A DNA stretch of 64,000 bases from Pseudoxanthomonas mexicana (GCF_001556105.1 NZ_LSIF01000009.1:1-64000), one strand, 5' to 3'. Shown: positions 8,162 to 18,017, counted from the first letter of the stretch. Notes: generated by a model not told the origin, from the sequence alone. Translations and numbers: made by a program.

Positions 8162-8608
8162 ATGACAGACACGTCCCGCATGACCAGTCATCGCCCCTAC
8201 CTGTTGCGGGCGTTGAACGAATGGATTGCCGACAACGGCATGACGCCGCACTTGCTGGTGGACGCCACGCAGGCGGGCGTGCAGGTGCCTGCCAGCGCGG
8301 TGAAGGAAGGCAAGGTCGTACTGAATATCGCCGAGCGGGCGGTGGTGCGCCTGCTGATCGACAACGAGGCGGTCAGCTTCACCGCACGTTTCGGTGGCGT
8401 GAGCCAGGCGGTCCACGTTCCGATCGGTGCGGTGCTGGCCATCTACTCGCGCGAGACGGGACAGGGCATGGCGCTGCCCGATGAAGTCGCGCACGACAGC
8501 GAATCCCATGGCGATGACGACCATGCGTCACCGTCTCAGGACTCCCCTCCGGATGACGATGCGCCGCCGCCGGGCAAGCGTCCGCCGTTCCTGCGCGTAG
8601 TGAAGTAG
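8162..8608 (+). CDS. sspB: ClpXP protease specificity-enhancing factor SspB
   Basis: Adaptor that binds ssrA-tagged proteins and delivers them to ClpXP. The N-terminal substrate-binding domain (RPYLLRALNEWIADNG, then LNIAERAVVRL, FTARFGG and the VPIGAVLAIYSRE strand) matches the family. A long acidic linker (HGDDDHASPSQDSPPDDDA) then ends in the short hydrophobic-basic tail PPFLRVVK that contacts ClpX. 148 residues. The ATG at 8162 has GAGAAGTG upstream; a second ATG at 8180 is possible. It lies 63 nt after sspA and is probably co-transcribed. Confidence 0.95.
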   Translation: MTDTSRMTSHRPYLLRALNEWIADNGMTPHLLVDATQAGVQVPASAVKEGKVVLNIAERAVVRLLIDNEAVSFTARFGGVSQAVHVPIGAVLAIYSRETGQGMALPDEVAHDSESHGDDDHASPSQDSPPDDDAPPPGKRPPFLRVVK

Positions 8609-8651
8609 GCGCCGGCATCGAATCCACGCTATTTGCGTGGCGTGCGACGCA

Positions 8652-8987
8652 TCAATGCAGGTCGAGCGACCGCACCGAGGGTGTTACCGGGCCGACGAAC
8701 GACACCAGTTGGCCTTTCCGTAGCACCAGCCGACCGACATGGCGGTCGATGCCATCGTGCGAGTATTCGAAGCGGAAGCTGCGTTCGAAGCCCAGCCAGC
8801 CATCGTCGCCACGGGACAGTCGCAGCCCGCTGGCGTGCACGCTCTGGTCCAGCCAGATGACACCCGCGGCCTGGCAGGCATTCCTTCCCAGTGCGCCAGC
8901 GCGTTCGGCAGCGGCACGTGCCGCGTTCCAGTAGGCGAACGCCACGCCGGCCGTGATCAGCCATAGCAATGCGCTCAGCGGCGACAT
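8652..8987 (-). CDS. DUF3301-family small membrane-anchored protein
   Basis: 111 residues with one N-terminal transmembrane helix (LSALLWLITAGVAFAYW) followed by a soluble domain. The region from AERAG through QAAGVIWLDQSVHASGL, ending in FRFEYSHDG, matches what I know of DUF3301, whose function is unknown. It begins 7 nt after nadC on the same strand, so it is probably the last gene of a Trm112-like/nadC/DUF3301 operon. It converges with sspB. Confidence 0.82.
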   Translation of the reverse strand: MSPLSALLWLITAGVAFAYWNAARAAAERAGALGRNACQAAGVIWLDQSVHASGLRLSRGDDGWLGFERSFRFEYSHDGIDRHVGRLVLRKGQLVSFVGPVTPSVRSLDLH

Positions 8988-8994
8988 GACGGCC

Positions 8995-9861
8995 TCATGG
9001 TGCGGGGCCCAGCTTCATCGACAGGTCGATGGCATGGACATGCTTGGTCAGGCCGCCAATCGAGACGAAATCGACCCCGTCCGCCGCGATGGCGCGCAGC
9101 GTGGACAGATCAACGCCACCGGAGACTTCGAGCGGAATCCGTCCGGCATATGGTGCGGCCTTGGCGCGCCGCACGGCTTCGCGCCGCGTGTCCGCGTCAA
9201 AGTCGTCGATCAGGATGCGTTCGCAGCCTTCCGCCAGCGCCTCGTCGAGCTGCGCCAGGGTTTCCACTTCCACGATGAGCGGCAGCGACGGTTGCGCGCT
9301 GCGGGCGGTACGGATGGCCGCCGTCAGCGAACCTGCGGCGCGCACGTGGTTTTCCTTCAGCATCACCGTGTCGTACAGGCCGATGCGATGATTCATCCCG
9401 CCGCCGCAGCGAACCGCATACTTCTGCGCCAGGCGCAGCCCCGGCAGGGTCTTGCGGGTATCCAGGATCGTGCAGCCCGTGCCACGGACCACGTCGACGT
9501 AGGCAGCCGTGACGGTTGCGGTGCCGGACAGGGTCTGAAGGAAGTTCAGCGACGAACGCTCGGCGGTGACCAGCGTGCGCGTCTGGCCGGTCAGCGTGGC
9601 GAGCACGGTGCCGGCGGATACGCGATCGCCGTCCCGCACGCGCCAATCGATCTGGACGTGGGGATCGAGCGCGCGATGGCACGCGTCGAACCAGGGTTGC
9701 CCGGCAACGACGGCCTCTTGCTTGCACAGCAGGTAGGCGATGTCCGGTACGTCGGGCAGCAGTGCGGCGGTCACGTCGCCGGTTCCCACATCTTCAGCCA
9801 GGGCGCGCGCGACATCCGAAGCGATGACGTCCGCCGGCGGAGGCGTCGGGCGCTGGCTCAT
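8995..9861 (-). CDS. nadC: Nicotinate-nucleotide pyrophosphorylase (quinolinate phosphoribosyltransferase)
   Basis: Converts quinolinate and PRPP to nicotinate mononucleotide in de novo NAD synthesis. 288 residues, the normal length. Recognised by ALAEDVGTGDVTAALLP near the start, then LNFLQTLSGTAT, DTRKTLPGLR and the C-terminal EVSGGVDLSTLRAIA barrel strand. The start codon overlaps the stop of the upstream Trm112-like gene by 4 nt (9858-9861), so the two are coupled. Confidence 0.96.
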   Translation of the reverse strand: MSQRPTPPPADVIASDVARALAEDVGTGDVTAALLPDVPDIAYLLCKQEAVVAGQPWFDACHRALDPHVQIDWRVRDGDRVSAGTVLATLTGQTRTLVTAERSSLNFLQTLSGTATVTAAYVDVVRGTGCTILDTRKTLPGLRLAQKYAVRCGGGMNHRIGLYDTVMLKENHVRAAGSLTAAIRTARSAQPSLPLIVEVETLAQLDEALAEGCERILIDDFDADTRREAVRRAKAAPYAGRIPLEVSGGVDLSTLRAIAADGVDFVSIGGLTKHVHAIDLSMKLGPAP

Positions 9862-10127
9862 CGTGCGGCGAAGTCGCTGGCCTGCGCGGTGGCGATCGCT
9901 TCCTCGGCGAGCAGTACGGGGATGCCGTCCTCGACGCGATAGGCGGTCTTGCGGTCGTGCGTGACCAGCGCTTCGCGCAATGGCTCGGTCTGTACGGTGT
10001 CGTCGGCACGCTTGACCTGCCCATCGGCGATGGCGCGGTTGATGGCCTCCAGCCCGCGTGCGTCGAGCACCGCCAGTGGCTGGCGGGTGGTGGGGCAGCA
10101 GAGAAGGTCGAGGAGTTTGCGGTCCAT
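9858..10127 (-). CDS. Trm112-family small protein
   Basis: 89 residues, from the ATG at 10125-10127. The N-terminal MDRKLLDLLCCPTTRQPL and the C-terminal DGIPVLLAEEA are the family signatures (YcaR/Trm112). Eukaryotic Trm112 activates methyltransferases; the bacterial role is unclear. Here the zinc-type cysteines are reduced to one Cys pair. The gene is coupled to nadC and transcribed divergently from purE. Confidence 0.88.
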   Translation of the reverse strand: MDRKLLDLLCCPTTRQPLAVLDARGLEAINRAIADGQVKRADDTVQTEPLREALVTHDRKTAYRVEDGIPVLLAEEAIATAQASDFAAR

Positions 10128-10138
10128 GTGGGGGACTC

Positions 10139-10167
10139 GATCAGCAGTTCGGTCAGGAGGGTAGAAT
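10139..10167 (+). promoter_or_regulatory. Possible -10 element for purE
   Basis: TAGAAT at 10162-10167 is a good -10 hexamer, 24 nt before the purE ATG. The matching -35 window (about 10139-10144) is weak. It lies in the gap divergent from the Trm112-like gene. Confidence 0.35.
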
Positions 10168-10191
10168 ACGTCTTTGCGACCGAGGACGGCC

Positions 10192-10701
10192 ATGACCGCC
10201 AGCGTTTCCAGCCCCGTGGTGGGTATCGTGATGGGCTCCCGCTCCGACTGGGACACCATGCAGCATGCCGCGCAGAAGCTGGATGCGTTGGGCGTTCCCT
10301 ACGAGGTGAAGGTCGTCTCGGCCCATCGCACGCCGGACGTGCTGTTCTCGTATGCGGAGGAAGCGTCGTCGCGCGGATTGCGTGCCATCATCGCCGGCGC
10401 CGGAGGCGCGGCGCACCTGCCCGGCATGCTCGCCGCGAAGACGGCGGTGCCGGTGCTCGGCGTGCCGGTGCAGTCAAAGGCGCTCAACGGCATGGACTCG
10501 CTGCTGTCCATCGTGCAGATGCCCGCGGGTATTCCCGTCGCGACCTTTGCCATCGGCAATGCAGGTGCCGCGAATGCGGGCTTGTTCGCCGCTGCGTTGC
10601 TGGCCTCCGACCATCCGGCCATCGGTGCTGCGCTCGCGGCCTTCCGGACGCGCCAGACCGATGACGTGATGGCGCACGACGATCCCCGCCAGCCGCTATG
10701 A
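10192..10701 (+). CDS. purE: 5-(carboxyamino)imidazole ribonucleotide mutase
   Basis: Class I PurE, which converts N5-CAIR to CAIR in purine synthesis. 169 residues with [13 protein letters not shown] at the N-terminus (the SDW substrate loop), SAHRTPD with the catalytic His, and [12 protein letters not shown]. The ATG at 10192 with GAGGAC upstream was chosen over an in-frame TTG at 10174. Its stop overlaps the purK start by 4 nt, as expected for the partner enzymes of this two-step reaction. Confidence 0.97.
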   Translation: MTASVSSPVVGIVMGSRSDWDTMQHAAQKLDALGVPYEVKVVSAHRTPDVLFSYAEEASSRGLRAIIAGAGGAAHLPGMLAAKTAVPVLGVPVQSKALNGMDSLLSIVQMPAGIPVATFAIGNAGAANAGLFAAALLASDHPAIGAALAAFRTRQTDDVMAHDDPRQPL

Positions 10702-11840
10702 CGACGGTCGGCATCCTCGGCGGCGGACAACTCGCGCGCATGCTGGCGTTGTCGGGCGCGCCGCTCGGACTGCGCTTCCTGGTGATGGATACCGCAGCGG
10801 ATGCCTGTGCGGGCCAGTTCGCACCGCTGCTGGTGGGCGATTATCGTGACGAAGCGGCGCTCGCCGAGTTCGCCTCCAAGGTGGATGTCGCCACCTTCGA
10901 TTTCGAGAACGTGCCGGCTGAAAGCGCGGAGTGGCTTGCCGCTCGCGTGCCCGTGTTTCCGAATCCGCGCGCGCTGGCCGTCGCGCAGGATCGGTTGGTC
11001 GAGAAGACGCTGTTCCAGGAACTCGGTATCCCGGTCGGTGCATTCGCCGACGTGGGCAGCCTCGACGTGCTGCGTGCCGAGGTCGAGCGGTTGGGTGGTG
11101 CGTGCATTCTCAAGACGCGCCGGCTGGGTTACGACGGCAAGGGGCAGTTCCGCATCAAGTCGCCGGCCGATGTCGACGCGGCCTGGCGGGCGCTGGGTGC
11201 GCAGGCGGCCACGGTCGGGCTGATCGTCGAAGCGTTCATTCCGTTCGAGCGGGAACTGTCGGTGGTGGCTGTACGCGGCCGCGATGGCGAGTTCCGCACG
11301 TGGCCGTTGACCGAGAACTGGCACGTCGATGGCGTCCTGTCCGCCAGCCTGGCGCCTGCGCGAGTCGAAACGGCGTTGGCGGAAGCGGCCTGCGCGCACG
11401 CCCGTCGCCTCGCGGAGGCGTTGGACTATGTCGGCGTATTCGCGCTCGAGCTGTTCCGCCGCGACGGCAAGCTGCTGGCGAACGAAATGGCGCCGCGCGT
11501 GCACAACTCCGGGCACTGGACGATCGAGGGCGCGGAGACGTCGCAGTTCCAGAATCACCTGCGCGCGGTACTTGGCCTGCCGCTCGGCGATACGCGCGTG
11601 CTGGGGCATGCGTGCATGCTCAACTGGATCGGCACGATGCCGGAGGCCGTCGCCGTGCTCGACGAGGCGGGCGGCCATTGGCATGACTACGGGAAGGAGT
11701 CGCGCGCGGGTCGCAAGGTCGGCCATGCGACGCTGCGCGCAGACGATGCGCAATCGCTGGCCAATGCCGTGGCCCGTGTCGGTGTTGCGCTGGGACGCGA
11801 GGCGCAGGTCGCGTCGGTCGTTGCAAGACTGACCGTTTGA
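10698..11840 (+). CDS. purK: 5-(carboxyamino)imidazole ribonucleotide synthase
   Basis: ATP-grasp enzyme that carboxylates AIR with bicarbonate to give N5-CAIR, the substrate of PurE. 380 residues. The N-terminus [17 protein letters not shown] is the family signature. ATP-grasp elements include [26 protein letters not shown] and [18 protein letters not shown]. Coupled to purE by a 4-nt overlap. A shared terminator lies at 11866-11894. Confidence 0.97.
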   Translation: MTTVGILGGGQLARMLALSGAPLGLRFLVMDTAADACAGQFAPLLVGDYRDEAALAEFASKVDVATFDFENVPAESAEWLAARVPVFPNPRALAVAQDRLVEKTLFQELGIPVGAFADVGSLDVLRAEVERLGGACILKTRRLGYDGKGQFRIKSPADVDAAWRALGAQAATVGLIVEAFIPFERELSVVAVRGRDGEFRTWPLTENWHVDGVLSASLAPARVETALAEAACAHARRLAEALDYVGVFALELFRRDGKLLANEMAPRVHNSGHWTIEGAETSQFQNHLRAVLGLPLGDTRVLGHACMLNWIGTMPEAVAVLDEAGGHWHDYGKESRAGRKVGHATLRADDAQSLANAVARVGVALGREAQVASVVARLTV

Positions 11841-11865
11841 CACGACCCAGGTTCGAATGGAAATG

Positions 11866-11894
11866 AAAACGGCCGGGTTTCCCCGGCCGTTTTC
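11866..11894. terminator. Bidirectional terminator between purK and sodB
   Basis: An A-rich run, AACGGCCGGG, a short loop, CCCGGCCGTT and a T-rich run. The A/T runs on both sides of the perfect stem suit termination of the converging purEK and sodB transcripts. Confidence 0.88.
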
Positions 11895-11915
11895 GCATGA
11901 CGCGGATACCTGCAA

Positions 11916-12494
11916 TCAGCGCAGGTTGCCGGCCACGAAATCCCAGTTCACCAGTGCCCAGAACGATTCCACGTACTTCGGCCGCGCGTTGCGGTAGTCG
12001 ATGTAGTAGGCGTGTTCCCACACGTCGATGGTCAGCAGCGGCTTGTCCTCGCCGGTCAGCGGGGTGGCGGCATTGGAGGTGCTAGCCAGTGCGATAGAAC
12101 CATCCGGACGCTGCACCAGCCAGCCCCAGCCCGAGCCGAAGGTGCCGATGGCGGTCTTGGTGAATTCTTCCTTGAACTTGGCGAAGTCGCCGAAGGTCTT
12201 GTTGATCAGGTCGGCCAGCTTGCCGGTCGGCTCGCCACCACCATTGGGCTTGAGGCCGTTCCAGTAGAACGTGTGGTTCCACACCTGCGCCGCATTGTTG
12301 AACATGCCGCCCTGCGACTTGCGCACGATCTCTTCCAGCGACGCATCGGCAAACTCGGTGCCCTCGATCAGCTTGTTGAGGTTGTCGACGTAGGTCTTGT
12401 GGTGCTTGCTGTAATGGAAGTCGATGGTCTCGCCGGAGATGTGCGGCTCCAGCGCGGTACGGTCGTAGGGCAGGGGGGGCAGTTCGATGGCCAT
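11916..12494 (-). CDS. sodB: Superoxide dismutase, iron type
   Basis: Detoxifies superoxide in the cytoplasm. 192 residues, the usual SodB length. Metal ligands are in [15 protein letters not shown] (His), [13 protein letters not shown] (His) and [13 protein letters not shown] (Asp, His). The Gln in AAQVWNH favours the iron-type subgroup over the manganese type. It converges with purK and is divergent from grxD. Confidence 0.95.
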   Translation of the reverse strand: MAIELPPLPYDRTALEPHISGETIDFHYSKHHKTYVDNLNKLIEGTEFADASLEEIVRKSQGGMFNNAAQVWNHTFYWNGLKPNGGGEPTGKLADLINKTFGDFAKFKEEFTKTAIGTFGSGWGWLVQRPDGSIALASTSNAATPLTGEDKPLLTIDVWEHAYYIDYRNARPKYVESFWALVNWDFVAGNLR

Positions 12495-12652
12495 GGCTTG
12501 GTTCCTCTCGCTAGGCGGGTCAAAAAAGGCGGGCCGGCATCGTCGAAGCGATGCGAGGGCTTACACTATGCAATCCGCAGGCGCGGCCGGCGGAACGGAC
12601 CGAAAGTGTACCCGACGGCGGTTGCCAAACCGTCAAGGAAGGAGAAATCAGC

Positions 12653-12973
12653 ATGCCGGTGATGGAACGCATCCAGGCCGAAGTGGATGGCCACCCCATC
12701 GTCCTTTTCATGAAGGGCACGCCACAGTTCCCGATGTGCGGTTTCTCCAGCCGGGCCATGCAGGCGCTGCGCGAAGCGGGCGCCGAACATCTCTACACGA
12801 TCAACGTGCTGGAAGAGCCGGAGATCCGCGCCAACCTGCCGCGTTTCTCCAACTGGCCGACGTTTCCGCAGCTCTTCATCAATGGCGAACTGATCGGCGG
12901 GTGCGACATCACGCTGGAGCTGCACGAATCCGGCGAACTCCAGCGGATCGTGACCGAGGCCTTCGCACCGTGA
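12653..12973 (+). CDS. grxD: Monothiol glutaredoxin (Grx4 type)
   Basis: Binds and transfers 2Fe-2S clusters with glutathione. About 106 residues, with the monothiol active site CGFS in PQFPMCGFSSRAMQ, the WPTFPQLFINGELIGGCDI glutathione site and a VLEEPEIR segment. The ATG at 12653 has AAGGAAGGAG upstream. The stop overlaps the GTG start of the next gene by 4 nt. Divergent from sodB, which suggests a shared oxidative-stress or iron context; that is inference. Confidence 0.96.
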   Translation: MPVMERIQAEVDGHPIVLFMKGTPQFPMCGFSSRAMQALREAGAEHLYTINVLEEPEIRANLPRFSNWPTFPQLFINGELIGGCDITLELHESGELQRIVTEAFAP

Positions 12974-13716
12974 GCCTGGTCGGGCTGCCGACGCGTGCCC
13001 CGCGCGCGCTGGACCAGCGCGTCGTGCTGGTCAGTGGTGCGCATGGCGGTCTTGGCAGCGCCGCGGCGGTCGCGTGCGCCGAAGCGGGTGCGATGGTCGT
13101 GTTGCTGGGCCGGAAGGTGCCGAAGTTGAACCGGGTGTACGACGCGGTGGCGCAGGTCGGCACGGAGCCGCTGCTGTATCCGCTCGATCTGGAGGGCGCG
13201 ACGCCGGACGATTACGCCGAGCTCGCCGATCGCCTGCATGCCGAATTGGGTCGACTTGATGGCGTGCTGCACTGTGCGGCCGAGTTCAAGGGACTGACCC
13301 CGCTGGAACACACGGACCCCGCTGCCTTCGCGCGCGTCGTGCACGTCAACCTCACTGCGCCGTGGTGGCTATCGCAAGCCTGCCTCCCGCTGCTGAAGCA
13401 GTCGGATGACGCGGCGCTGGTCTTCAGCGTCGATGATCTTGCGCGGGTGGGGCAGGCCTACTGGGGTGCGTATGGCGTCGCCCAGCATGGGCTGACCTCG
13501 ATGGTTGGCATGCTGCATGCGGAACTGGCCACCAGCAGCGTGCGGGTCTCCGCACTGCAGCCAGGCCCGATGCGGACCGGGCTGCGCTCGCGCGCCTACG
13601 CCGACGACACGGACTCCCATGCGCGCGACGCCGCCGACTACGCGAACGCCTGTGTCACCCTGCTGTCATCTGCGGGCACCACGTACAGGGGGCAGATATG
13701 GAAGGTGCGGGCATGA
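12970..13716 (+). CDS. Short-chain dehydrogenase/reductase (YciK-like)
   Basis: NAD(P)-dependent oxidoreductase of the SDR family with unknown substrate. The GTG start at 12970 overlaps the grxD stop (GTGA). The 248-residue protein has the cofactor motif VSGAHGGLGSAAA, where the classical TGxxxGxG is altered to SGAHGGLG. HCAAEF sits in place of NAAG. The active-site Tyr appears in YGVAQHGL (YxxxH rather than the usual YxxxK, so the catalytic Lys is not obvious). The overall layout resembles YciK. Activity is uncertain because of these changes. Coupled to the next gene by an ATGA overlap. Confidence 0.85.
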   Translation: MSLVGLPTRAPRALDQRVVLVSGAHGGLGSAAAVACAEAGAMVVLLGRKVPKLNRVYDAVAQVGTEPLLYPLDLEGATPDDYAELADRLHAELGRLDGVLHCAAEFKGLTPLEHTDPAAFARVVHVNLTAPWWLSQACLPLLKQSDDAALVFSVDDLARVGQAYWGAYGVAQHGLTSMVGMLHAELATSSVRVSALQPGPMRTGLRSRAYADDTDSHARDAADYANACVTLLSSAGTTYRGQIWKVRA

Positions 13717-14315
13717 CCGTCCTCTCGGCGGCCCTGCTGCTGTTCCTGATCCTGGACCCGCTGGGCAACATCCCGGTGTTCCTGAGCGTGCTCAAGCCAT
13801 TGGCGCCGCGTCGCCAGCGCATCGTGGTGGTGCGTGAACTGCTGATTGCCCTGGCTGTGCTGATGCTGTTCCTGTGGGGTGGAAAGTACGCCCTGGAGCT
13901 GATGCACCTGCGCCAGGAGTCGGTCGCCATCGCCGGCGGCATCGTGTTGTTCCTGATCGGCGTGCGGATGATTTTTCCTCGGCCGGAAGGCCTGATGGGC
14001 GAACTGCCGGGCGGTGAGCCCTTCATCGTGCCGTTGGCCATCCCGCTGGTGGCTGGCCCCTCCGGCATGGCGGCCGTCATGCTGATGGGCAGCAACGACC
14101 CATCGCGCTTGGGTGACTGGAGTCTGGCACTGCTACTGGCCTGGAGCGCCACCGCGATCATCCTGTTCTCCGCCACCGTTCTCTACAAATGGCTGGGCAG
14201 GCGGGTGCTGACTGCGATCGAGCGGCTAATGGGCATGCTTCTGGTGGCGATCTCCGTCCAAATGGTGCTGGATGGCATTGGCACGTACCTCAAGCTGACA
14301 CCTCCCAACATCTGA
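13713..14315 (+). CDS. MarC/YhgN-family inner-membrane protein
   Basis: About 200 residues with six predicted membrane helices. The family signature is visible in LFLILDPLGNIPVFLSVL near the N-terminus and in PLAIPLVAGPSG in the middle. The function of MarC/YhgN proteins is not established. The ATG at 13713 overlaps the upstream SDR stop and has GGAAGG ahead of it; an in-frame ATG at 13698 is the alternative. Last gene of the grxD-SDR-marC run. Confidence 0.88.
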   Translation: MTVLSAALLLFLILDPLGNIPVFLSVLKPLAPRRQRIVVVRELLIALAVLMLFLWGGKYALELMHLRQESVAIAGGIVLFLIGVRMIFPRPEGLMGELPGGEPFIVPLAIPLVAGPSGMAAVMLMGSNDPSRLGDWSLALLLAWSATAIILFSATVLYKWLGRRVLTAIERLMGMLLVAISVQMVLDGIGTYLKLTPPNI

Positions 14316-14579
14316 CGGAGCCGGGTGGGCCGAGCGCCGGCCCGATCGTCGTGTGAGGCTTCCGACGTGGAGGGGCCTCGACCGTGCTGCACTGCGGAAA
14401 CTTTGTCATGCCGCGGTCACAAAATGGTCCTATCGTGTTAACCTGTTATTAACCTCCGCGGACGCCGCGTGGGCCATGGGAACCCCTAGCACGCCCTTCG
14501 AAACGACCTTCACGGTCGCTTCCGCGCACGTCTCGTCAGCCAGCTTCGCCACATCACTCCCGTACCTGAGGTTTATCCG

Positions 14580-17500
14580 ATGAACCAAACCCGTCGTCTT
14601 CGCCTGTCCAAGCTCAGCCTTGGCCTCGTCGTCGCGCTTGCCGCCGCTCCTGCCTTCGCGCAGAGCACGTCGGCCGGTGTGGGCGGCCTGGTCACCGACA
14701 ATGGCGGCCAGCCCGTCGCCGGCGCCGAGGTGACCATCACCCACGTCGAATCCGGCACGGTCAGTCGTGCCACCACCGATGACAGTGGCCGCTACAACGC
14801 GCGCGGCCTGCGCGTCGGCGGTCCTTATCAGGTGACGATCACCAAGTCGGGTTCGGGCACCAAGACCGAAGACAACGTGTTCCTGACGCTGAACCAGGTG
14901 AACACCGTCAACGCCGCGCTGACCGGCGACCTGACCACGCTGGAAACCGTCACCGCCGTGGGCTTCTCCGGTGGTTCGGAAGTCTTCAGTGCGACCAAGA
15001 TGGGCTCGGGCACCAGTGTCGACCGCGTGACGATCGAGGCCCTGCCGTCGGTCAACGGCAACATCCAGGACTACATGCGCCTCGATCCGCGCGTGACCTT
15101 CAGCGATCGCGCCTCGGGCAGCATCACCGCTGGCGGCATGAACCCGCGTTTCAACAAGATCACCATCGACGGCGTGTCGGCCAGCGACACCTTCGGCCTG
15201 GAAGGCAACAACATGCCGACACAGCGCCAGCCGGTCTCGATGGAGGCCATCGAAGCCATCGACGTCAACCTGTCGAACTACGACGTGACGATGTCCGGCG
15301 CCGCCGGTGCCAACGTCAATGCCGTGACCAAGTCGGGTACGAACGAATTCCACGGTTCCGTGTACGGCACCTATCGTGACGGCGACTGGTTCGGCGACTA
15401 CCCGGGTCGCGTGGCCGGCAGCACGGCGGTCAACGTCACCGGTATGCCGTTCGACGAATACGACAATGAGTCCACCTGGGGCGTGACGCTGGGTGGTCCG
15501 ATCGTCAAGGACAAGCTGTTCTTCTTCGCCAACTATGAGAAGTTCAAGCAGACCAACATCGGCCCGGCCGGCAAGAGCCAGGGCACCAACCCGCTGGCTG
15601 CGGGCAATGCCGATTTCGACGCTGCGGATCTGGCGGCCGTGCAGGACATAGCACGCAATGTGTGGGGCTTCGATGCCGGCGGATTGACCGGCGGCGGCGA
15701 CACCCAGCTGGAAGAGTACGCACTTAAGCTGGACTGGAACATCAGCGATGCCCATCGCGCGAGCCTGCGCTACAGCAAGCTGGAGCAGAACCGTGTGCGT
15801 CCGGAAGCGTCGACCGCCAGCATCCTGGCGTTGAGCTCGAACTGGTTCAATCACGCCAAGACCGTCGAGAGCTATGTCGGTCAGCTGTTCAGCGACTGGT
15901 CCGATACGTTCTCGACCGAGTTCAAGGTGTCTTACCGCGATTACTCGGCCATCCGCATCAGCCCGACCACCGCGCCGACCATCCAGGTCTATTTCGATGA
16001 CGGCGTGGCCGGCAACGGCAACGACAACCCGATCGGAACCTCCAGCAACAGCTTCTCCGGTCTGGATGCGATCCGCCTGGGTACCGAGCGCAGCTCGCCC
16101 GGCAATTCGCTGATGACCAAGACGTGGAACTACTTCGGTTCGGGCACCTGGACCGTTGGCGACCACGACATCAAGTTCGGCGCCGAGTACAGCGAGAGCG
16201 ATATCTACAACTTCTTCCTGCAGGACTCGTGGGGCAACTACAGCTTCTACGTGCCGACGGTTGGTGGCGTTTCCGACTTCAGCAACCTCAGGAATGGTCG
16301 CTACTTCGACTACGATCTGCAGACGAATCCGGCCGATCCGAACGCGATCGCGGCCCGCTACAAGAACAAGAGCATGGGCTTCTTCGTCCAGGACACCTGG
16401 TACGTCACGCCTAACCTGACGCTGACCGTCGGCGTGCGCGCGGACAAGCCGGACGCGAGCCCGAATCCGCCGTACAACGCGTGCTTCGCCGCGGCGCCGG
16501 GCACGGCGAACGCTGCCTGCGGTAGCGGTTACACGGGTGGCTTTGGCATCGCCAACAACAATACGTACAACGGCAGCTACATCATCCAGCCGCGCTTCGG
16601 CTTCAACTACACCTTCGACAGCGAGCGTTCCATGCAGCTGCGTGGTGGCGTGGGCCTGTTCCAGGGTGACGCGCCGAACGTGTGGGTGGGCAATGCCTAC
16701 AGCAGCACGGGCATGAACTACGTCTCCTACCAGAACTACACCAACCCCACGCTCGTCCCGTTCAGCGCCGATGGCCTGAACCAGAACGTGCCGCCGGGCG
16801 GTTCGGGCGTGCGCAACGTCAATGCCATCAGCGATGACTTCGAATTGCCGTCGGTGTGGAAGGCCAACTTGGCGATCGACGTCGAGACGCCGTGGAACGG
16901 TATCGTCGCCTCCGCCGAGCTGTTGCTGACGGACGTCAACAACGGTCTGTTCTACCGCAGCCTCAACGTCGGCCCCGGCTACGTCGGTCCGGATGGCCGC
17001 GTGCTGTACTGGAATCCGAACAGCGCTCGTCCGTTCGGCAACACCAGTGCCGGCACCGGCGCGCTGGCGGCGAATGGCGCGCGTACCGGCCGCAACACCT
17101 ACTTCGGCGACGTCTTCCTGCTGGAAAACACCAACAAGGGCAAGGGCCAGCAGCTGACGGTCTCGTTGACCAAGCCGTTCTCGACCGAGAGCGACTGGTC
17201 CTGGACCCTGGGCTACACCCGTACCAACGCCGAGGAAGTGTCCGCGCTGACCAGTTCCACCGCCAGTTCGGGTTACGGTTCGCAGCTGGGCGTCAATATC
17301 AATGAGCCGACCAGCTCGACGGCCCGCTACGAGATCAAGGACCGCTTCAGTGGCTCATTGAACTGGTCGCGCAACTTCTTCGGTGACTACGACACTCACG
17401 TCGGCCTGGTCTACGAAGGTCGCAGCGGCCGTCCGTTCAGCTACATCTTCAGCGGCGACGCCAACGGCGACAACCGTACCTTCAACGACTTGTTCTACGT

Positions 17501-17987
17501 GCCCAACGGCACCGGCAACGACGTGAAGTTCGGTAGCCTCAGCGCGACCGGTGTATTCACCGCGAACGCGGCGATGGAGCAGGCCTTCTGGACCTGGCTT
17601 GAGAAGCAGGATGGCCTGAGCCGCTACAAGGGCACGTACGCGCCGGAGAATGGCTTCACCTCGGGTTGGGTCAATACCTTCGATATCCGTATCAGCCAGG
17701 AACTGCCGGGCTTCATGAAGGGCCACAAGTCCAAGGTCTGGCTCGACATCCAGAACGTCGGCAACCTGATCAACAAGGATTGGGGCCACGTGCTCGATTA
17801 CGGTTTCAATGCCAACAATGCCGTGGCGACGCTGCAGGGCATCCACAACGGTCAGTACGTGTATGGCTACCGCTCGGGCACCGAGTTCGGCCAGGCGACC
17901 GCGTACGGCATGCCGACCAACGCGGACAGCCAGACCAATGGCATCTCGCAGTGGTCGTTGCAGGTGGGCCTGAAGTACGAGTTCTGA
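14580..17987 (+). CDS. Oar-like TonB-dependent receptor with carboxypeptidase-regulatory-like domain
   Basis: Large outer-membrane receptor, 1135 residues. The signal peptide ends near APAFAQS. A carboxypeptidase-regulatory-like beta-sandwich follows (about 30-110; VGGLVTDNGGQPVAGAEVTI). Next is a plug region (about 125-260; NGNIQDYMRLDPRV, TIDGVSASDTFGLEG), then a long beta-barrel ending in the terminal Phe of LQVGLKYEF. The layout is that of Oar-type receptors, which are numerous in Xanthomonadaceae. The ligand cannot be told from sequence. It stands alone between a 264-nt upstream gap and its own terminator, with no inner-membrane transporter nearby. Confidence 0.92.
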   Translation: MNQTRRLRLSKLSLGLVVALAAAPAFAQSTSAGVGGLVTDNGGQPVAGAEVTITHVESGTVSRATTDDSGRYNARGLRVGGPYQVTITKSGSGTKTEDNVFLTLNQVNTVNAALTGDLTTLETVTAVGFSGGSEVFSATKMGSGTSVDRVTIEALPSVNGNIQDYMRLDPRVTFSDRASGSITAGGMNPRFNKITIDGVSASDTFGLEGNNMPTQRQPVSMEAIEAIDVNLSNYDVTMSGAAGANVNAVTKSGTNEFHGSVYGTYRDGDWFGDYPGRVAGSTAVNVTGMPFDEYDNESTWGVTLGGPIVKDKLFFFANYEKFKQTNIGPAGKSQGTNPLAAGNADFDAADLAAVQDIARNVWGFDAGGLTGGGDTQLEEYALKLDWNISDAHRASLRYSKLEQNRVRPEASTASILALSSNWFNHAKTVESYVGQLFSDWSDTFSTEFKVSYRDYSAIRISPTTAPTIQVYFDDGVAGNGNDNPIGTSSNSFSGLDAIRLGTERSSPGNSLMTKTWNYFGSGTWTVGDHDIKFGAEYSESDIYNFFLQDSWGNYSFYVPTVGGVSDFSNLRNGRYFDYDLQTNPADPNAIAARYKNKSMGFFVQDTWYVTPNLTLTVGVRADKPDASPNPPYNACFAAAPGTANAACGSGYTGGFGIANNNTYNGSYIIQPRFGFNYTFDSERSMQLRGGVGLFQGDAPNVWVGNAYSSTGMNYVSYQNYTNPTLVPFSADGLNQNVPPGGSGVRNVNAISDDFELPSVWKANLAIDVETPWNGIVASAELLLTDVNNGLFYRSLNVGPGYVGPDGRVLYWNPNSARPFGNTSAGTGALAANGARTGRNTYFGDVFLLENTNKGKGQQLTVSLTKPFSTESDWSWTLGYTRTNAEEVSALTSSTASSGYGSQLGVNINEPTSSTARYEIKDRFSGSLNWSRNFFGDYDTHVGLVYEGRSGRPFSYIFSGDANGDNRTFNDLFYVPNGTGNDVKFGSLSATGVFTANAAMEQAFWTWLEKQDGLSRYKGTYAPENGFTSGWVNTFDIRISQELPGFMKGHKSKVWLDIQNVGNLINKDWGHVLDYGFNANNAVATLQGIHNGQYVYGYRSGTEFGQATAYGMPTNADSQTNGISQWSLQVGLKYEF

Positions 17988-18017
17988 TCCGCAGCAGTCC
18001 CGCGGAATGCGACACGG

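Noticed and set aside
10299..11915. Long minus-strand open frame antisense to purEK
   Set aside because: No ribosome-binding site or known domain; the plus-strand purE and purK are unmistakable.
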